A stretch of 64,000 bases of DNA from an uncultured Prevotellaceae bacterium (GTDB lineage Bacteria > Bacteroidota > Bacteroidia > Bacteroidales > Bacteroidaceae): the NCBI GenBank assembly GCA_947170495.1, contig CAMVUB010000004.1:1-64000 (forward strand). The letters run 5' to 3'. The position numbers and the translations under genes were made by a program. A model generated the notes under the pieces. The model did not search any database. It saw only the letters and a list, made by a program, of their open reading frames with translations, and was not told the origin of the DNA. How positions within the stretch are numbered: position 1 is the stretch's first letter; each line of letters begins with the position of its first letter. Of this stretch, positions 26,167 to 34,818 are shown piece after piece.

Positions 26167-26580
26167 TTACAGGATTCCTTCGCGTTGCAGTATTTCCAGC
26201 ATCTCCGATGGGGTAACAACAATGGTGTTCTTTGGGAAATGCCTTATGTTACCTGTCACAAGGTAAGCATCATCCTTCGACATGGCAACCTCATAGAACA
26301 CCACATCCTTAGGATCTGGAAACACTTCTGAACTAGGCACACGATAAGAAGCCATTCCTGACATTTGAATCTTGTTAAGAATAGAGGCAATGGCTTTAGA
26401 TGGGAATTCAAACTTCGGTCTGCTTAGCACATCCTTGTATTCCGCAATAATTTCATGATTGTACAAAGGCCGCAACCCCTTTTCAGAAATAGCACTTACA
26501 ACTTGTACTGTTGCAGAATCCGAGTGGCGCGACAACAAAGCCGCTACTAAAACATTGGTGTCAATAACAGCGTATATCAT
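26167..26580 (-). CDS. PIN-domain toxin (COG1569-like)
   Basis: 137 aa. The PIN acidic residues are visible: MIYAVIDTNVLVAAL at the N-terminus, a mid-protein Glu (NHEIIAEYKDVLSR), and PDPKDVVFYEVAMSKDDAYLVTGNIRHFP near the end. Such proteins are VapC-like Mg-dependent RNases. Its start overlaps the RelB-like antitoxin stop by 4 nt, so it forms a toxin-antitoxin pair. The A/T-rich codon use differs from the neighbours and suggests transfer. Confidence 0.88.
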   Translation of the reverse strand: MIYAVIDTNVLVAALLSRHSDSATVQVVSAISEKGLRPLYNHEIIAEYKDVLSRPKFEFPSKAIASILNKIQMSGMASYRVPSSEVFPDPKDVVFYEVAMSKDDAYLVTGNIRHFPKNTIVVTPSEMLEILQREGIL

Positions 26581-26891
26581 ACTTTTGCCTTTTCTCTTGC
26601 AGCCTTTTCTTCGCGTGCTAATCTAATCTCTTCGTTAATCTCGTCGAGTGTTAAGTCCGGCAGCAAACCACTCTCTGCCATCCTTCTAAATTCACGGAAA
26701 GCCTCAAGATCGCCCATGGATTCCCATTCGGGGTCTGCTTTGATTTCAAAAGGAATTTTCCGATACGTCACTACCGCCTTTGCAAACACATTCATTGCTG
26801 TGTTTACGCTCATGCCCATACGTGCACAGAGCGCATCAAAGCTCTGTTTTAGTTGTGAGTCCATTCTCACCGTCATAGATACCTGTGCCAT
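26577..26891 (-). CDS. RelB/DinJ-like antitoxin
   Basis: 104 aa. The ribbon-helix-helix start SMTVRMDSQLKQSFDALCARMGMSVNTAMNVFAKAVV resembles DinJ/RelB antitoxins; the C-terminal part is acidic then Lys/Ala-rich. It probably neutralises the PIN protein and represses its own promoter. DinJ-type antitoxins usually pair with YafQ/RelE toxins, so pairing with a PIN RNase is a mixed arrangement. Confidence 0.85.
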   Translation of the reverse strand: MAQVSMTVRMDSQLKQSFDALCARMGMSVNTAMNVFAKAVVTYRKIPFEIKADPEWESMGDLEAFREFRRMAESGLLPDLTLDEINEEIRLAREEKAAREKAKV

Positions 26892-27035
26892 AGTTGTAAT
26901 GTTTTAACGATGCAAAGGAAAGCATTTTATTTCATTCTGCCATCATTTTGACGTAAAATTATATCATCCCAATTATTTTTATTTACTTTTTACTACCAAA
27001 TGAGCCTTTCCCCGTACTCTTCCATCTTCCATCGT

Positions 27036-27128
27036 TCACTCCCAACCCTCATCAACATTGTTTTCCATATAGCGGCCCATGCCGTTGTCGTCCATGTCAT
27101 CCTCTGATGCAGGATCGAAGTGGCGCAT
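27036..27128 (-). pseudogene. 30-codon ORF or gene remnant (acidic)
   Basis: Minus-strand ATG ORF reading MRHFDPASEDDMDDNGMGRY then MENNVDEGWE. The even, acidic, Met-rich composition looks like real protein, but it is only 30 codons. It could be a small gene or the tail of a decayed one. Not in the ORF track; family not recognised. Confidence 0.4.
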
Positions 27129-27212
27129 GCCAATATGATGAATCCTGGCTTCATTGTTCAAGAAAAGAAACAATCCCCACAATTTTTTTCACATCAGCCA
27201 TCACACATCATA

Positions 27213-27338
27213 CATCAGCCATCACACATCTTCCTCTCACTCCGTAGAACTTCAGGAGTTCCCCAACCTTCTTGTCGACGCCCAGCTCTTTCCGCAGTTC
27301 GGCCTTGTAGTCGCCGCAGACGCTCACAGCCATCATAA
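27213..27338 (-). pseudogene. Gene fragment (CGDYKAELRKELGVDKKVGE)
   Basis: A minus-strand frame reads MMAVSVCGDYKAELRKELG, VDKKVGELLKFYGV, then runs into the tandem repeat and stops. The G/C-ending codons resemble core genes rather than the A/T-rich surroundings. Likely a leftover of a deleted gene. Confidence 0.35.
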
Positions 27339-27435
27339 AAAACATCAGAAAATATCGTTTTATACCTTTGGTTAATTGTCTTTTGTTTTATTCCCTATCT
27401 CATTAACGATTGACATATTTGGGTTATACAAAATG

Positions 27436-28203
27436 TCATATAATTGTAGGTTGAAGTCGAAAAGCATTCTCATCTACCTGCATTTGGTAGAGTTTTATTT
27501 GTGGATTTAGCTCCCTGCGAACAGATTCGACTAACATTTCTTTCTCAGTTGAATCTGTATTTATACCAAAATATATAGACTCAAAACATTCTCCTTTCAA
27601 AGGCATGTAATGATGTATCTCGCGCCAATCCCATGACTCTTTTGGTATTTTTGTTTGTTCTGGAGTAAGAGCTGCATACATTTGAGATGGTCTTGGTATC
27701 ACCAATCTGACCTCCTGCTCATATTCCCAATCCTTGGCTTTTGTTTGCCATTGATAAGTGAATAAATCTTGTGTGGAACTATATTTATTGGGACGTTCTA
27801 TTATATCCTTGTATTGAATATCTATAACAAGAGGTTTCATATATAACATACCAAACATAGGAGGAACAGACTGCATTACTTTGTCCAAATCAAGACCTAT
27901 ACAAACACCTTTATGATTATAGCAATAATGACTCCACATGAGTATAGAATCATTTACTCTCGATAAACTACAAAGCCACGTTTCGTTGCGAACGTTGAGA
28001 GCGTCATTTTCCTCTTTCTCTTGCCACCATTCTTCAGGAATCCATCCCCGTGTACACTTTGGCACATTCGAATAGTCAAGTAATTTAGGATGACAATCGA
28101 AAGGGTCATTAAGTTGTGACGCATTAGTAAATTGGAGGTTACTATTTCCAATCATGCGTCTTGCGCCTTTTATGTCTAAATATTTATAGAGTATTCGAGA
28201 CAT
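27436..28203 (-). CDS. DUF2971 protein at the end of the type I RM operon
   Basis: 255 aa. LYKYLDIKGARRMIGNSNLQFTNASQLNDPFDCHP and the later WSHYCYNHKGVCIGLDLD match the DUF2971 family, whose activity is unknown but which often occurs in phage-defence settings. Its ATG follows the hsdS stop with no gap, so it is translated as part of the RM operon. The codons are A/T-rich, unlike the core genes. A defence or accessory role is inferred from context. Confidence 0.8.
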   Translation of the reverse strand: MSRILYKYLDIKGARRMIGNSNLQFTNASQLNDPFDCHPKLLDYSNVPKCTRGWIPEEWWQEKEENDALNVRNETWLCSLSRVNDSILMWSHYCYNHKGVCIGLDLDKVMQSVPPMFGMLYMKPLVIDIQYKDIIERPNKYSSTQDLFTYQWQTKAKDWEYEQEVRLVIPRPSQMYAALTPEQTKIPKESWDWREIHHYMPLKGECFESIYFGINTDSTEKEMLVESVRRELNPQIKLYQMQVDENAFRLQPTII

Positions 28204-29691
28204 TTATTTCAGTTTATCTATCTCGCCAAGGAGTTGCTCCAGCTTAGCCACGATGCGGTGCTGCTCGGCGAGAGGGGGAAGGGGAATAAGATAATTTCTA
28301 AGCTTTGTAAGACTTGTTCTTACTCTTGTTATTCCTTGCACATTGCCATATACTTGGCTTTTGAAAATCGACGAATTAATAGAATAATAAAGATACTTCT
28401 TGAATAGATAGTTTGAAAAATCAAACCGTACGGCGTCCGAAGACAACACATATTTATTATCATCAGAAGGACAAATTATAGCCCTTCCTGCAGGCATCAT
28501 TTTGGCAATAATAATATCACCAGCAAACGCTTCGCTTCTTTGGATGGTCTCAAGATGTTTATAGGTTGTATATTTTGTATTAGCATCTTTCCATCCTAAT
28601 TCTCCAATATTGCTAAGTTGTATTATTCTAACCTCTTTAGATGTCGTGTAATGATCCTTTTTCAGATTACTGCCAAAAGGGCCATCAGCTGAATCCAAAG
28701 AAATATCCCCCAATCTCACCCACTCCCAACTATCTGGTATCTCGAAGGGGATTTCGTCTTCGTTGATGGGTGTTTCGATGAGGTCTTTCTTTTTGAGTTT
28801 GCCGGCTTTTAAGAGTTGGGCTTTCTCTTTGCGGATTTTTTCGAGGAGGACGCTGGCGGGTTCGTCGTTGGGGGCTTGCGCCACCAAGCGACCTGAGATG
28901 GCTTCTTGCAGGATGCTCTTCTTTAGTCGTTCAGGCAGTTCTGTATTCAGCTTGTCGAGGGCTTCCTGCGCCTTCCCGTACTCCTCCACTTTCGGTAGCA
29001 GTTCCTTATACTTTGAAAGAATCCTCTTTTGTTCCTCTTGGGGAGGGATTGGTATTATCAAATTACTTAATGATTGGCCATTAACGTTTGGTTGTCCCGT
29101 TCCTGAAGATGCATCAATAAGTTGTTTCCAATAACAAGGAGTCATCATAAACAGCTTAAGAAACTCTTCATTTATTTCTTCAAGTGGAATCACTCTTATT
29201 AAATAAGAGGCAAAAACTGCTACATCTTCCAATTGCCTTACGATATAAGTTTTGCCTATAGTTCCACCTGTTCGAGCAATTAAGATATCTCTGTTTTTAA
29301 GTTGATATGTCTTTAAATCTTTGTCTTTAGTTGTACAATACGGCACCGATTTCCAATCGACTGTATCATCTTGAATATCTGTAATTCTTAGCAATCTTGC
29401 ATTCCCTGTTGGAGCTGCTGATGCAGTAAAGCCATAATGTATAGCAGAGGATAAAGACGATAGCCTCACCCACTCCCAACTCTCAGGAATCTCGAACGGC
29501 TTTTCGTCCTCAGAGATGGGTTTTACTTCGAGGTCTTTCTTCTTGAGCTTTCCCTCTTTCACCAGTCTTTCCTTCTCCTTCCGTATGCGTTGGAGCAGCA
29601 CGGAAGCAGGCTCATCGTTTGGGTCTTGCGGCACCAAGCGCCCCTCGATGGCTTCTTGCAGTATGGCGTTCTTCAGTTGTTGTGCGTTCAT
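28204..29691 (-). CDS. hsdS: Type I restriction enzyme specificity subunit HsdS
   Basis: 495 aa with two target-recognition domains, each preceded by a near-identical conserved segment. These are residues about 8-80 (AILQEAIEGRLVPQDPNDEP...FEIPESWEWVRL) and about 262-335 (SILQEAISGRLVAQAPNDEP...FEIPDSWEWVRL). Further landmarks are PIPPQEEQKRI after the first TRD and PLPPLAEQHRIVAKLEQLL at the end. It sets the bipartite DNA target. TRD segments are A/T-rich while the conserved repeats are not, as expected for exchanged TRDs. Confidence 0.95.
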   Translation of the reverse strand: MNAQQLKNAILQEAIEGRLVPQDPNDEPASVLLQRIRKEKERLVKEGKLKKKDLEVKPISEDEKPFEIPESWEWVRLSSLSSAIHYGFTASAAPTGNARLLRITDIQDDTVDWKSVPYCTTKDKDLKTYQLKNRDILIARTGGTIGKTYIVRQLEDVAVFASYLIRVIPLEEINEEFLKLFMMTPCYWKQLIDASSGTGQPNVNGQSLSNLIIPIPPQEEQKRILSKYKELLPKVEEYGKAQEALDKLNTELPERLKKSILQEAISGRLVAQAPNDEPASVLLEKIRKEKAQLLKAGKLKKKDLIETPINEDEIPFEIPDSWEWVRLGDISLDSADGPFGSNLKKDHYTTSKEVRIIQLSNIGELGWKDANTKYTTYKHLETIQRSEAFAGDIIIAKMMPAGRAIICPSDDNKYVLSSDAVRFDFSNYLFKKYLYYSINSSIFKSQVYGNVQGITRVRTSLTKLRNYLIPLPPLAEQHRIVAKLEQLLGEIDKLK

Positions 29692-29693
29692 GC

Positions 29694-30692
29694 TTAGTCC
29701 TCCTGTTCTGGATTGATTTTAAAATCTAACAATCCCTTTACAGCCTTATCGAAGTCACTCTCAAGCATACGCATCTCGCGCTCGCGATAGATTTCAAACT
29801 CACGCTCAGCTTTCTCGATGGCTTCTTGATGCGACACAGTACCACTACCTTCGAGGATGTTTTTACGCAAGCGCAATATCTGGTCGTCGAGTGCTGCTAT
29901 CCAATCGGCCATCGTCATAGGATTCTGCTCTAAAGCTTGGAACTCAGCATAATCCAAGAATTGCGAGGTCAATAGGTTCAATCGTTGTAACTCCAACTCC
30001 GTCAGGTAGTTCTTGGCTATCTTTACATCGTCGCGAGTAACATAGTTGCCCTTAAAGTTGGTCATACCAACAAAGGGCTTCTCGTTGTCCACACGCTCAT
30101 ATATCAACTCTGCAGCAGTATGCTCATGGACAGCATAGTGCATCTTGTTCTGTACGGTAGCAAAGAACAACTTCGTCATTGGCGAACGCGGGTCATAGTC
30201 CGTTGAAGTGGCATAGATATCCGTCACCTGCTGATAGAAATTACGTTCACTGCTTCGGATATCGCGAATGCGTTGCAGCAATTCCTTGAAGTAGCGATTG
30301 CCGCCTTGCTTCAATCGTTCATCGTCCATCGTGAAGCCCTTCTGTATATACTCATGCAATAAGCGAGTGGCCCAACGGCGGAAACGTACTGCTATAGGCG
30401 ATTGAACACGATATCCTAAGGCAATAATCACGTCAAGGTTATAGTGTAATATCTGATAGTTTTTCCCGTCTGCAGCAGTTGTTCGGAATTTCCGAACAAC
30501 TGAATCCTGATCCAGTTCTTTATCTGCAAAAATGTTTGTTAGATGCTCACTGATGTTTGATTTGCTCGACTGGTAAATCTCTACCAGTTGTGCCTGCGTC
30601 AGCCACACATCCTCATCAGCAAACAGAGTGTTTACACTCAGTTTTCCCTCTTCATCCTTATAGAGAATCAGTTTATTTTCTTTGTCTGCCAT
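29694..30692 (-). CDS. RhuM-family protein inside the RM operon
   Basis: 332 aa. ANTLFADEDVWLTQAQLVEIYQSSKSNISEHLTNIF-type N-terminus (helix-turn-helix-like) and VVRKFRTTAADGKNYQILHYNLDVIIALGYRVQSPIAVRFRRWAT match the RhuM family, first named in Salmonella pathogenicity island 3 and later seen often between hsdM and hsdS. The function is unknown. It starts 5 nt after hsdM and ends 2 nt before hsdS. It may be a DNA-binding or abortive-type accessory of the restriction system. Confidence 0.9.
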   Translation of the reverse strand: MADKENKLILYKDEEGKLSVNTLFADEDVWLTQAQLVEIYQSSKSNISEHLTNIFADKELDQDSVVRKFRTTAADGKNYQILHYNLDVIIALGYRVQSPIAVRFRRWATRLLHEYIQKGFTMDDERLKQGGNRYFKELLQRIRDIRSSERNFYQQVTDIYATSTDYDPRSPMTKLFFATVQNKMHYAVHEHTAAELIYERVDNEKPFVGMTNFKGNYVTRDDVKIAKNYLTELELQRLNLLTSQFLDYAEFQALEQNPMTMADWIAALDDQILRLRKNILEGSGTVSHQEAIEKAEREFEIYREREMRMLESDFDKAVKGLLDFKINPEQED

Positions 30693-30697
30693 ACGTC

Positions 30698-32200
30698 TTA
30701 ATCAATTGTTATGCCCAACATTTTCTGTATCTCACTGAGCGTCTGGTCGATCTTGGCATCGAGGGCTGCGCGTTGGGCGTGGTACTGTTGCAGGAGTTCT
30801 TCGGGGCGCAACACTTCTTCCTCCTCCTTGGGGAACTTGCATTGGTCGAAGTTGTAGCCAAGGTCGATGAGTTGCTGTGCTGTGAAGCAGCGGGCTTTCT
30901 CGTCGCCCGTCTCAGCATCGATAATCTCCGTGCGCTGGTGCCACCAGTCGCGGATGGGCTGTGCGTGCTCGCTGAGCATGGGCTTGGTCTTGGAGAAGTG
31001 CTTGTAGCCCTCGGGCATGTCGAGGCGGTAGAACCAGGTGTTCTTTGTCGCGAAGCCTTCCTGTGCCCCTTCTGCACGCTCGTTGTTGAAGAAGAGGATG
31101 TTGGTGGCGATGCTGGTGTAGGGCGAGAAGATACTGCCTGGCAGACGGATGATGGTGTGGAGGTTGAACTGGCGCAGCAGGCGCTCCTTGATGGCCAGCT
31201 TGGCGTTGTCGGTGCCGAAGAGAAAGCCGTCGGGGAGGATGACAGCGGCGCGCCCGTGCTTAGCCAGACGATAGGTGATGACCACCATGAAGAGGTCGGC
31301 CGTCTCGCTGGAGGCGAGGTCGCTGGGGAAGTGGCGCTTGATGTCGTTCTTCTCGTTGCCGCCATAAGGGGGATTCATCAGGATGACATCGAAGCAGTCG
31401 TCGTCGGTGTAGTTGAGCACGTCCTTGGTGAACGAGTTGTCATGATAGACGTGTGGCGAGTCGATGTCGTGGAGGAGCATGTTGGTGACGCAGAGCATAT
31501 AGGGGAATTGTTTCTTCTCGATGCCGTAGATGCTCTGTGCGTAGGCCTCGCGGTCTTCGGCGGTTGTAACCTTCTTGTCGAGGGCCTTCAGCCACGATGT
31601 GAGGAAGCCGCCCGTGCCGCAGGCGAAGTCGGCCACACGCTCGCCAATCTGCGGCTGGATGATCTCAGCCATGAAATCGGTGAGGGCACGAGGGGTGTAG
31701 AACTCACCTGCCGTGCCTGCGGACTGCATCTCTTTGAGGATGCTCTCGTAGATCTCGCCGAAGGCGTGGCTCTCCTCGTAGCTACCGAGGTCGAGGCCGT
31801 CGATGACGTTGATGACTTGGCGCAGTAGAACACCATCTTTCATATATTGGTTGGCGTCCTGGAACGTGGATCGCACGATGGCGCTGCGCATGGGTGTCGA
31901 AGGTGTCACCTCCAGCGTCTTCAGGGTTGGGAAGAGAGTGTCGTTGACGAAGTGAAGCAGCTTGTCGGCTGTCAGCGCCTCGCCGGTGCCGTCGTCCTTG
32001 GCCCAGTTGCGCCAGCGGCAGTGCTCAGGGATGAAGGACTGGTAGTTGTCCTCGTTGAACTCCCAGTCGTTCTCTTTCTCGTCATATACTTTCAGGAAAA
32101 GCATCCACGCAATCTGCTCGATGCGCTGGGCATCGCCGTTGATGCCGGCATCATTGCGCATGATGTTTCGGATATTCTTAACGAAATTGGTTAATGCCAT
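30698..32200 (-). CDS. hsdM: Type I DNA methyltransferase subunit HsdM
   Basis: 500 aa from the ATG at 32200 (MALTNFVKNIRNIMRNDAGI); the listed start at 32212 is TTG. AdoMet motif I (VADFACGTGGFLTSW, near residue 190) and the N6-adenine catalytic motif NPPYGG (near 277) are visible, plus the N-terminal helical domain typical of HsdM. It methylates adenines at the HsdS-defined site. It is separated from hsdR by 36 nt of CAATTGGACAATTTAC filler. Confidence 0.96.
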   Translation of the reverse strand: MALTNFVKNIRNIMRNDAGINGDAQRIEQIAWMLFLKVYDEKENDWEFNEDNYQSFIPEHCRWRNWAKDDGTGEALTADKLLHFVNDTLFPTLKTLEVTPSTPMRSAIVRSTFQDANQYMKDGVLLRQVINVIDGLDLGSYEESHAFGEIYESILKEMQSAGTAGEFYTPRALTDFMAEIIQPQIGERVADFACGTGGFLTSWLKALDKKVTTAEDREAYAQSIYGIEKKQFPYMLCVTNMLLHDIDSPHVYHDNSFTKDVLNYTDDDCFDVILMNPPYGGNEKNDIKRHFPSDLASSETADLFMVVITYRLAKHGRAAVILPDGFLFGTDNAKLAIKERLLRQFNLHTIIRLPGSIFSPYTSIATNILFFNNERAEGAQEGFATKNTWFYRLDMPEGYKHFSKTKPMLSEHAQPIRDWWHQRTEIIDAETGDEKARCFTAQQLIDLGYNFDQCKFPKEEEEVLRPEELLQQYHAQRAALDAKIDQTLSEIQKMLGITID

Positions 32201-32236
32201 GATATTGGACAATTGGACAATTTACAATTTGACGAT
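32201..32236. repeat. Short-word filler (GGACAATTGGACAATTTACAA)
   Basis: TTGGACAATTGGACAATTT-type words fill the hsdR/hsdM gap. The same family occurs near 60.74 kb and inside the dsbD frame. Confidence 0.75.
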
Positions 32237-34609
32237 TTACCCAGCCCTGTAGATTTCTTGCTCGAGCTCCTTCACGGCATCGAAGTATTGCTGGTTGCCG
32301 CCGAAGAGGCGTGCGATGCTGGCGGGTGAGCCCATCTGACGGAAGGGATCGAGGCTGAGCACACGGCGATTCTCCAGTTGGCTGATGCCCTCGTTCATAT
32401 ACTTGTCAAGCAGGGCTTCGAGCACCTTGCGGGCTTCGGGGCCGTATTTGTGGAAGATGTCGCGCTTCTTCACGTTCTCGGCACGCTCACGGCGGGTAAG
32501 CGGTTTCTGACCGTAGGCGATATGGCAGATGAAGTCGAAGTCATCGACATCGGCCATCTGTTGGTCTTCCTTCAACGCCTGCAGGTCAATGCCACTCTCG
32601 CGCAGCAGTTCTGTAATCTCAGCCTTTCGCTCAGCGCGATTCCAATGGAGGATGAAGTCGCTGAGGCTGGCATAGGAGTCGCGGATATTCTTCTTGGTAT
32701 AGTCCGTGATGCTCTCGGTGCGCAGCAGCTTGCCGTCGGCATCATAGACGGATACGACCTTGCTGATGACCTCTACCGTGCAGCCGTCCTTATCTACAAT
32801 GGGTTTGGGACGTAGGTCATAGCCCGCAGGCGCTTCCTTGACCGTAGGCAGGCCACCTTCGCCCTCTGCGGTGTCATAAGAGGTGTCGGTTTTGGGGATG
32901 TAACCCTCATGCACTTCGATGGGGCCATCCCAGTCTGGATCAGCAAACAAGCGTGTGACATTCCTGAAATCCATGATATTGAAGAACAGCTTGCCCTCCT
33001 TCTCACGAATGCGCGTGCCACGACCTACAATCTGCTTGAACTCTGTCATGGAGTTGATGTTCTGGTCGAGCACGATGAGCTTCACCATCTTGCAGTCAAC
33101 GCCTGTTGAGAGCAGTTTGCTGGTGGTGGCGATGACGGGGAACTCGGATGAGACGGAGATGAAGTAGTCCAGCTTGCCCTTGCCGTAGTCATCGGTTCCC
33201 GTGATGCGGACGACATAGTCCTTATGCTTCTTGCACATATCCGCATTCTCGTTGACAAGGGCCACTCGCATTCGCTCGGCATGATCTTCGTCGGCACAGA
33301 AGACGATGGTCTTGTTCATGCGGTTTGTCTGCTTGAGATGGTTCGTGATTTCGCGAGCCACCTCGCGGATGCGGTCTTCGATGATGATATTGTAGTCAAA
33401 GTCCGTGTTGTTGTAGATACGGTCTTCGATGATATTCCCGTAGATGTCGCGCTGGCCTTTGAGCGGACGCCAGCCATCGCCGATATTGGTCTTGATGTTG
33501 ATGACCTGATAGGGCGCAAGGAAGCCGTCGTCGATACCCTCTTTCAGGCTGTATTTGTAGATGGGTTCGTCGAAATAGCTGATATTGGACTGGTAGCGTG
33601 TTTCCTTGGGCGTGGCAGTCATACCCAGTTGAATGGCATCGCTGAAATACTCCAGAATCTCGCGCCAGTTGCTGTCGTCCTTGGCGCTGCCGCGATGGCA
33701 CTCGTCAACGATGACCAAGTCAAAGAACTCGGGCTTGAACAACTCTTCGTAGTGCTTAGCACCCTCCTGACCGATGAGCTGTTGGTAGAGGGCGAAATAG
33801 ACTTCGTGAGCCGTATCGGGGTGCTCCTTGTCCTGCTGGTAGTTGACTTTGTGAATGGTATTGGTGAGGGGCTTGAAGTCCTGCTCGATAGATTGGTCCA
33901 CGAGGATATTGCGGTCAGCCAAGTACAACACCTTCTTGATCAGCCCCGCCTTCAGCAGACGATAGACAATCTGGAAGGCGGTGTAGGTCTTTCCCGTGCC
34001 TGTGGCCATCACCAACAGCAGGCGGTCCTTGCCCTGGGCGATGGCGTTGATGGTGCGGTTGACGGCATTGCGCTGATAGTAACGCGGAGGGAAGATGTCC
34101 TGACCTGTGCAGAAGGGCTGGTTCATGACATTCAGCTCTTTGGCCGAGAGACCGGCACCATCGTTGCTCTCTGCCAGGAAACGGGCATACAGCTCATCTT
34201 TCGTGGGGAACTCGTCCATCGGGAAAGAACGCTCCTGACCCGTCAGGAAATCATACTCGTGGAAGCCGAAGCCGTTGGAGCTGAAGGCAAACGGGATGTC
34301 CATCATCGCAGCGTATTCCTTAGCCTGTTGCATACCGTGACTGACGGAATGTTTGGCATCTTTGGCTTCGACGATGGCGATGGGCGTTGCGCGATTGAAG
34401 AAAAGCATATAGTCGGCATATTTCGCTTTGCCGCGTGCCACGAGATTGCCTCGAAGGTTGATCTTGCCATCCGTCAGCTTCACCTTCGTCTCCATAGTAA
34501 TATCTTTCACCGACCATTTCTTATCCAAAATGGCGGGTGTGATATATCTCAGCTTGATATCCTCCTCGCTCAGCAGGAGGTCTTCAAAAGATGGATTCGC
34601 GTTTGCCAT
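32237..34609 (-). CDS. hsdR: Type I restriction endonuclease subunit HsdR
   Basis: 790 aa. An N-terminal RecB-like nuclease domain (DYMLFFNRATPIAIVEAKD, about 66-84) is followed by the SF2 translocase with Walker A VMATGTGKTYTAF (about 200), DECHRG (about 300), TATP, and the late motif QIVGRGTRIREKEGKLFFNIMDF. The C-terminal helical part contacts HsdM/S. It cleaves unmodified DNA far from the site after ATP-driven translocation. This is the first gene of the operon, with a clean promoter upstream. Confidence 0.95.
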   Translation of the reverse strand: MANANPSFEDLLLSEEDIKLRYITPAILDKKWSVKDITMETKVKLTDGKINLRGNLVARGKAKYADYMLFFNRATPIAIVEAKDAKHSVSHGMQQAKEYAAMMDIPFAFSSNGFGFHEYDFLTGQERSFPMDEFPTKDELYARFLAESNDGAGLSAKELNVMNQPFCTGQDIFPPRYYQRNAVNRTINAIAQGKDRLLLVMATGTGKTYTAFQIVYRLLKAGLIKKVLYLADRNILVDQSIEQDFKPLTNTIHKVNYQQDKEHPDTAHEVYFALYQQLIGQEGAKHYEELFKPEFFDLVIVDECHRGSAKDDSNWREILEYFSDAIQLGMTATPKETRYQSNISYFDEPIYKYSLKEGIDDGFLAPYQVINIKTNIGDGWRPLKGQRDIYGNIIEDRIYNNTDFDYNIIIEDRIREVAREITNHLKQTNRMNKTIVFCADEDHAERMRVALVNENADMCKKHKDYVVRITGTDDYGKGKLDYFISVSSEFPVIATTSKLLSTGVDCKMVKLIVLDQNINSMTEFKQIVGRGTRIREKEGKLFFNIMDFRNVTRLFADPDWDGPIEVHEGYIPKTDTSYDTAEGEGGLPTVKEAPAGYDLRPKPIVDKDGCTVEVISKVVSVYDADGKLLRTESITDYTKKNIRDSYASLSDFILHWNRAERKAEITELLRESGIDLQALKEDQQMADVDDFDFICHIAYGQKPLTRRERAENVKKRDIFHKYGPEARKVLEALLDKYMNEGISQLENRRVLSLDPFRQMGSPASIARLFGGNQQYFDAVKELEQEIYRAG

Positions 34610-34669
34610 ACACTTTCTATTCTCACCTTCTCAGCTCTCCATGAGCCTTTTTTCGGGTGATTTACGCCA

Positions 34670-34700
34670 CAAAGTTACGATTAAGCGATCGAAGTGCAAA
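34670..34700 (-). promoter_or_regulatory. Promoter TTTG-N19-TAACTTTG for the RM operon
   Basis: On the minus strand TTTG (34697-34700), 19 nt, then TAACTTTG (34670-34677), about 60 nt upstream of hsdR. An excellent Bacteroidetes consensus match. Confidence 0.8.
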
Positions 34701-34742
34701 ATAAAAGCACGGAAAATCGCAGAAAGGAACGGGAAATCGCGG

Positions 34743-34776
34743 AAAAAGCCTTCCCGCTGGGTGGCGGGAAGGCTTT
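34743..34776 (-). terminator. Rho-independent terminator of the efflux operon
   Basis: The 13-bp perfect stem AAAGCCTTCCCGC / GCGGGAAGGCTTT with a 6-nt loop is followed on the minus strand by a T-run. It lies between the efflux lipoprotein gene and the RM operon promoter. Confidence 0.88.
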
Positions 34777-34818
34777 GAATGTAAGCGGTGTCCTGTATGT
34801 CGTATGACAGACAGGGGA

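Larger units (their letters stand above)
26892..27435. other. Spacer with gene remnants between the TA pair and DUF2971
   Basis: Mostly A/T-rich. It contains two short minus-strand coding-like pieces (27036-27128 and about 27213-27338), an 18-nt tandem (CATCAGCCATCACACAT, two copies near 27194-27230), and a lone plus-strand TACCTTTG at 27363-27370 with no obvious target. No full gene is visible. Confidence 0.6.

Noticed and set aside
27120-27375. Two plus-strand ORFs near 27.2 kb
   Set aside because: They read through the CATCAGCCATCACACAT tandem and antisense to a coding-like fragment, with no protein-like features.
30557-31828. Long plus-strand 423-aa ORF opposite hsdM
   Set aside because: Antisense shadow; hsdM has clear methyltransferase motifs on the minus strand. 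The same holds for the long antisense ORFs opposite hsdR, pfp and the CobW gene.
34428-34778. 116-aa plus ORF near the RM promoter
   Set aside because: Overlaps hsdR antisense, the promoter and the efflux terminator hairpin.
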